Shown here: piece by piece, positions 60,001 through 64,000 of the stretch
How positions within the stretch are numbered: the stretch's first letter is position 1
How the letters are laid out: every line of letters begins with the position of its first letter
Assembly: GCA_036852015.1 (NCBI GenBank)
Contig: JAANDG010000565.1
Span: 1 to 64,000 of the forward strand
Direction of reading: 5' to 3'
Length of the DNA stretch: 64,000 nucleotides
From: Pelodera strongyloides
Taxonomy: Eukaryota > Nematoda > Chromadorea > Rhabditida > Rhabditidae
Made by a program: the position numbers and the translations under genes
Notes under the pieces: generated by a model
Told to the model about the DNA's origin: nothing
The model's database searches: none
The model's input: the letters and a program-made list of their open reading frames with translations, nothing else

Positions 60001-60604
60001 TTTAGCAAGTCTGCTTCTAGGGAGACATCGGTCATTGTATAGTGAAGATGCGTACCCAAAATTCTAAATGAGCAGAAAACCAGAAGGAATACAAAAATGG
60101 TTCATTGCAGTGAATGACGACAGTTGTGAATGTATGGGACCGGATCGTGAATCTCGTGAATGCAATACTCATTCCTGCCAACCACAATGTGCCTGGACGG
60201 AATGGTGTGCTTGGAGTGACTGCAGTACCCCATCTGCATGCGAACTAGGAGCACAGAGGAGGTATGACTGACAACATGATCAAAAAGAATCCACCTCTCA
60301 GTACTTCTACATTAATATATAACTGGTTTATTTGGAGCAAAGGTTTCTCTAAGATAATGGGCTTCACACACAACACAACACACGGAACAAGGAGCCAACG
60401 ATTGATATCATGGAAAGGAAAGGAAAGGAAAGTATATCATGGAAAGCTGGTGGTGTGTGCTAAAAGTTGTCATCACAAGAAAATCGCCATGTGTTCAGAT
60501 CGCGTCACTGTGTTGGTGAGACTGGATGTCACTGTCTTGGTCTAGCTGAAGAGAATCAACAGTGTCGTGGCCATATTCCATGCCCAACAAAGCCACCATG
60601 CTAA
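51080..60604 (+). CDS. Secreted multi-thrombospondin type 1 repeat protein with Gln/Pro-rich middle
   Basis: Thirty exons join in frame to 790 residues. Exon starts are 51080, 51658, 51837, 52153, 53476, 53708, 53998, 54330, 54454, 54658, 54996, 55209, 55481, 55716, 55889, 56582, 56819, 57129, 57542, 57794, 58121, 58447, 58658, 58918, 59217, 59479, 59645, 59864, 60111 and 60499. A signal peptide ([16 protein letters not shown]) is followed by a Cys-containing region and one TSP1 repeat ([10 protein letters not shown]). About 190 residues rich in Gln, Pro and DPR motifs come next, from eleven tiny exons. Seven more TSP1 repeats follow, with WSEWxxWSxC and CGxG cores (e.g. [18 protein letters not shown]) and a Cys-rich end. 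There is no protease or membrane domain. WxxW motifs are C-mannosylation sites, and such proteins act in matrix or cell guidance. One intron (after 59546) uses a GC donor. Exons 2-5 are the least certain. Confidence 0.88.
54330..57191 (+). other. Gln/Pro-rich micro-exon cluster inside the TSP1 gene
   Basis: Eleven exons (8-18) of 18-93 bases encode a low-complexity region: [31 protein letters not shown] (18 bases, 55889-55906) and similar. All junctions are phase 0 except one pair (56619/56819), so nearly every exon is skippable. Several start with CAG directly after the CAG acceptor (54454, 54996, 55481, 55716), creating NAGNAG-type choices that would add or drop one Gln. Confidence 0.75.
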
Positions 60605-61901
60605 GAAGGTGGCCAAAAGATAAAAAATAGTTTTTAATGCATTTCACACACATATTCAAGCTTTATATTTCCTTGCTCTTTCCAAGCATTCATCTTGTGT
60701 TTACAATGTTATAATGCTTTCTATTAGCTTTGTGTTTACTGCCTTATATTTTCCATATTGTTGTCAAGGTGCAACATATCTGTGTCGGAGTATCAGCGAT
60801 ACCTATTAACTACCGGCAAGATATGAGAATGTTATTCATTGAAGACTAGGGACCCGTCCCTAGTCATGAAGAATACACTTCTTACACAGAAATGATGCAT
60901 TTTCAACAATAATTTTCAAATTCTCCAACATGAAACCTTGTCGTATTATTCATCAGAATAAGTGTTTCCAATAATCTAGCTCATTAATTTAGCTCAAGCT
61001 AGGAATATATACTCGGTCTAGTGCTGATATTTCCTCATGCCTGCACAGGGTGCTCTGCTTTTCTTTTGTACATTATTCTATTTTTTTCTGCCAATCGCTA
61101 TGCTAAACCCTTTTTGCTCATATAGGTAAAAATTAACTAATATGTTTATATTATGCATTTAATTGATAAATGTTTGTTTTTATTTTTACACATTTTTTAA
61201 GAAAATACTAGAAAATGGTCGATTAAACGCACAAAAGAAAGAATTTATTTTCTCTTTATACATATATGCATTACATTTTTCTCTGAATATTGAATAGGAA
61301 GAAATACCAGTCAATTGCTAATAACAAACTAAAAGAGATCATATCGTCTTCAAACAGAGAACAATACAGAATTATTGTCGTTATGCAGAACTTAGTTGTC
61401 TAAAAAGAAATATAGAAAAGACTGTGACCGAATGAAGAAAGTAAGTAGTCTTACCAAACAAAACAAAATAAACTGATAACCCGGAAACAATACAGAAAAC
61501 AAAGGGCAAGTCGAACAATCACATATTATCATGCTTCGATTAACAAAAGTAGGACTAGAATCCCCTATAAACACGTATATTTTGATAAACTATATTAAAC
61601 AAATGCAGATGTTCAAAAATATAATGTGAATGCAATGAGCACATATTCACATTTTCGGCCGATTCAGTATTTACTAATTAAGTACACTACTTAATTTGTC
61701 GTCATTTTTTCATCATGGAAACATTTTATATATCCTACCCATGCCTAACTAGGAAGTGCAATAACTGAATAGTCGCTTCACTAAAAAAGACAACCTTTGG
61801 AACTAGGAAACTGAAGAAGAACCCGATCTGCTGAATATCTTCAGAGCAAGCTTTAGAGAAAAAAAATGAACATCCACCAACTGATAGAACGATTTGTTGG
61901 A
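60605..61901. other. Intergenic between convergent genes, no gene seen
   Basis: AT-rich sequence between the 3' ends of the TSP1 gene (+) and the GlcNAc-transferase gene (-), presumably both 3' UTRs and polyadenylation sites. No exon or RNA gene seen. Confidence 0.6.
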
Positions 61902-64000
61902 CTAGATCACGACCATTTTTCCCCAATGTTCTAATTTGATTCTCCTCTGCTTGATCCATTTGGCCATTTCTGGGTTCTCTGGATCACAAACGCCCTTCCA
62001 CCTGCAAAACAGGATAAAGTGTTTACGATTAAAATATGCAAAGCAGGTCATCAAGGAGCAAGCAACACCTGTTGCATGAATCTCTAATAAGTACGTTCTC
62101 TCTTGGTTCACATCACACCTAAGATTTCCGGATGCTCATGCGCTCATGGTCAGACTACATAGAAGGAATCAAATGGGCTCAGAGCCAGTAATCCTATAGA
62201 AAGCCTCCAAGACAAGTAAAGCTCACTTTGATTTGCAGTAGAGACGGGCGAACTCCAGATACCTTCCCTGTTGTTCCCATGTTGTATTGTATACTTGCTC
62301 GTGTGGTTGTTCACCGAGATGATTTACATCGAGAAGATTTGATAGGAAATAGACTCTGGCACCGTTGACAAGGAAGGACACCACTCCACTGTATGCCGTG
62401 CGTGGCATTCCTGACTAGAACAACAAAGTTTATAATATATATATATTTTTTTTAATATAATTTTGAAAAATCATTACGCCTGCTGCGTCAGTATTTCGCG
62501 TCGTAAAAAAGTACGTTTCTAAAGCTTGCTGGTTTAAGTTACAACAATCCAGAAACAAAGCAATGGATTATCAACTGAACCTTTTCACGATTTGAATATG
62601 CATGTTTTATTGGATTTGTCACTGTATATATAACTCAGCTTATTTGCTTGCGTTTGAACGATATATTTGAGCTTAGTATTTTTTTTACTATTTAATGCAA
62701 CGTTATGATCTTATTTTGTGTGATGTTTTCATCTTATCATTTCACAATTCCTACGAGTTTCATTGTCATTTTCCATCTTATATGGAAGAATGTGTGCTCT
62801 ATGCTAATAAATATTAAATGTTAAAGTAAAACTTGCCCTCATATCAAACATCAATTCGTATTTCATGGCGACATCTGTATACTGGCGAGCATTTTCGAAT
62901 GTTGCTCTAAAATGGAGGATTAACTTGTTTACTCTTTGGTAGTTAAATTAAAACAGTACGAAGAGAATTATGAATAAAGGAAACGCGTACACGAATCGAC
63001 ATACCTATACGCATTTTCCGTTGGGAGTACTCCATTAATCAACTGCGGTATCATGATCTCCTTCGACTATAAAATATATTCATATAACAAACATACATAG
63101 TAAGTAGTAATAAAACAGGGGAAACCAAATGCAATCCTTAACTCTTACAAAAAAGCAATACCTCTAGGATTTTTCGCTTAAGTACACTATCATACTTTTC
63201 CTTCATCAAATAGTCCAAGTTAAGCCGAGTGAAGTCAACCGGTTCCTTTGGGAGCGAGATCGCCTCCAGATACTTGCGATATAAACCTCTGAAAAAGGTT
63301 ACACTTACATTGTAAAAGAAAAGCGATAGCTCCACCTTGAGCTGTCAATAGCAAGACAAGAAACTTACTTGCTGCTTCCCTTGCCAGCCAACTGCATGTT
63401 GTGTGCAGTCCTGCTAACCTCCGGTCGTATACAGGCTCGATTCTTTCTGATATCTGGCCGTCGCATCCAATCATCCCAATATATCGAGGGAAAGTTGGGT
63501 GATAATTCCGTCCACAGCTCACGACTCAACATCCAACCTAAAATTGGGAATTGTCTTAGGGCTTGGATTATAGTCCTCTTGACTGTCTGTTGTCTCGATC
63601 TTGAGATAATAAACTACGGTGTTAGTAAATATATAAAAAAAGATCCAGTGCACCCAGGAACAGACAAGTAAAAAGTATTCGAACTGTAGCAAAACCCATA
63701 AGAAATAGATCGTCAAAGGAAAGAAGAAAACACATAGCACATACCAAGTCCTGGAAAGAAGTCAGTCCTCCATAGTAACTCTGGCCGCGTGCGATCTGTT
63801 AGCTTCACACCGCCATTATCATTCCATGCGGAAACACACCTGAGCATTAATTAAATAAAAATACAAATCACCTATCAATGCTGAATTACCATATGCGCAT
63901 GTCATTGCTAACCGTGGAACTTAAAGCATCGGTACCTAACTTCAGGAACTGATCGAGTAAAATTAGCTGACACAAAGTTAAATGAACCTACCATAATGTT
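61902..64000 (-). CDS. N-acetylglucosaminyltransferase I (GT13, MGAT1-like), 5' truncated by window
   Basis: Golgi enzyme that transfers GlcNAc from UDP-GlcNAc to Man5GlcNAc2, the first step to hybrid and complex N-glycans. Minus-strand exons: 63935-63890, 63839-63745, 63537-63369, 63288-63162, 63066-63005, 62906-62837, 62414-62227 and 62001-61902; another probably begins at 64000-63993. Diagnostic motifs in order are IWCVSAWNDNG, WRTDFFPGLGWMLSRELW, YWDDWMRRP, CIRPEVSRT, VDFTRLNLDYLMKEKYD and SGMPRTAYSGVVSF. WDDWMRRP includes the acidic catalytic-site region. Compared with human MGAT1 there is a C-terminal extension of about 80 residues with two cysteines, ending MVVI. The intron after 62837 appears to use a GC donor (AGG|GCAAGT): only that choice, paired with the acceptor before TCAGG, restores the conserved SGxPR motif. 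Catalytic N-terminal parts lie outside the window. Confidence 0.93.

Overview
The window looks like nuclear DNA of a nematode. Genes are split into many short exons with T-rich TTTCAG/TTTAG acceptors, and several start codons sit 0-15 bases after an unpaired acceptor, as expected for spliced-leader trans-splicing. The gene families also fit: Clc-like four-helix proteins, an Acetyltransf_18-type GNAT, ShK domains, a short secreted M13 peptidase and a stomatin. A strongylid or other parasitic lineage is a guess only. Exon models were built by hand from splice sites and reading phase. Where I give a complete model, its coding length is divisible by three with no internal stop.

Layout. Positions 1-23,444 hold a degenerate gene array on the + strand. 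Three loci (A 1859-7112, B 17474-19982, C 21010-23128) share 5', intronic and/or 3' duplicated flanks. A and C are micro-exon genes made mostly of 30-111 base phase-0 exons and match no family I know. B is a broken copy related to RING1/RNF2 (Polycomb E3 ligase) with a damaged RING finger. A GNAT acetyltransferase (10493-12947, +) and a CHCHD2/10-type twin CX9C gene (13519-14314, -) lie between A and B.

Positions 25,392-43,199 are conventional: a secreted two-ShK protein (+), a palindromic TTAA-flanked MITE, a MARVEL-like four-helix gene (+) converging on a Clc-like gene (-), a secreted M13 metallopeptidase (-), and a stomatin (+). Positions 43,392-48,022 hold an unrecognised Ser/Pro-rich, probably nuclear gene (-). 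Its last intron carries a 2.1 kb element with long terminal inverted repeats and a CR1/Jockey-type reverse-transcriptase relic. Positions 51,080-60,604 hold a 30-exon secreted protein with eight thrombospondin type 1 repeats and a Gln/Pro-rich middle. Positions 61,902-64,000 are the 3' part of N-acetylglucosaminyltransferase I (-), which runs off the window.

Points most worth a second look are the RING1-related micro-exon array, at least four and probably five GC-AG introns, a 28-base tandem repeat that triplicates a splice donor in the M13 gene, and the tiny-exon Gln-rich segment of the TSP1 gene.
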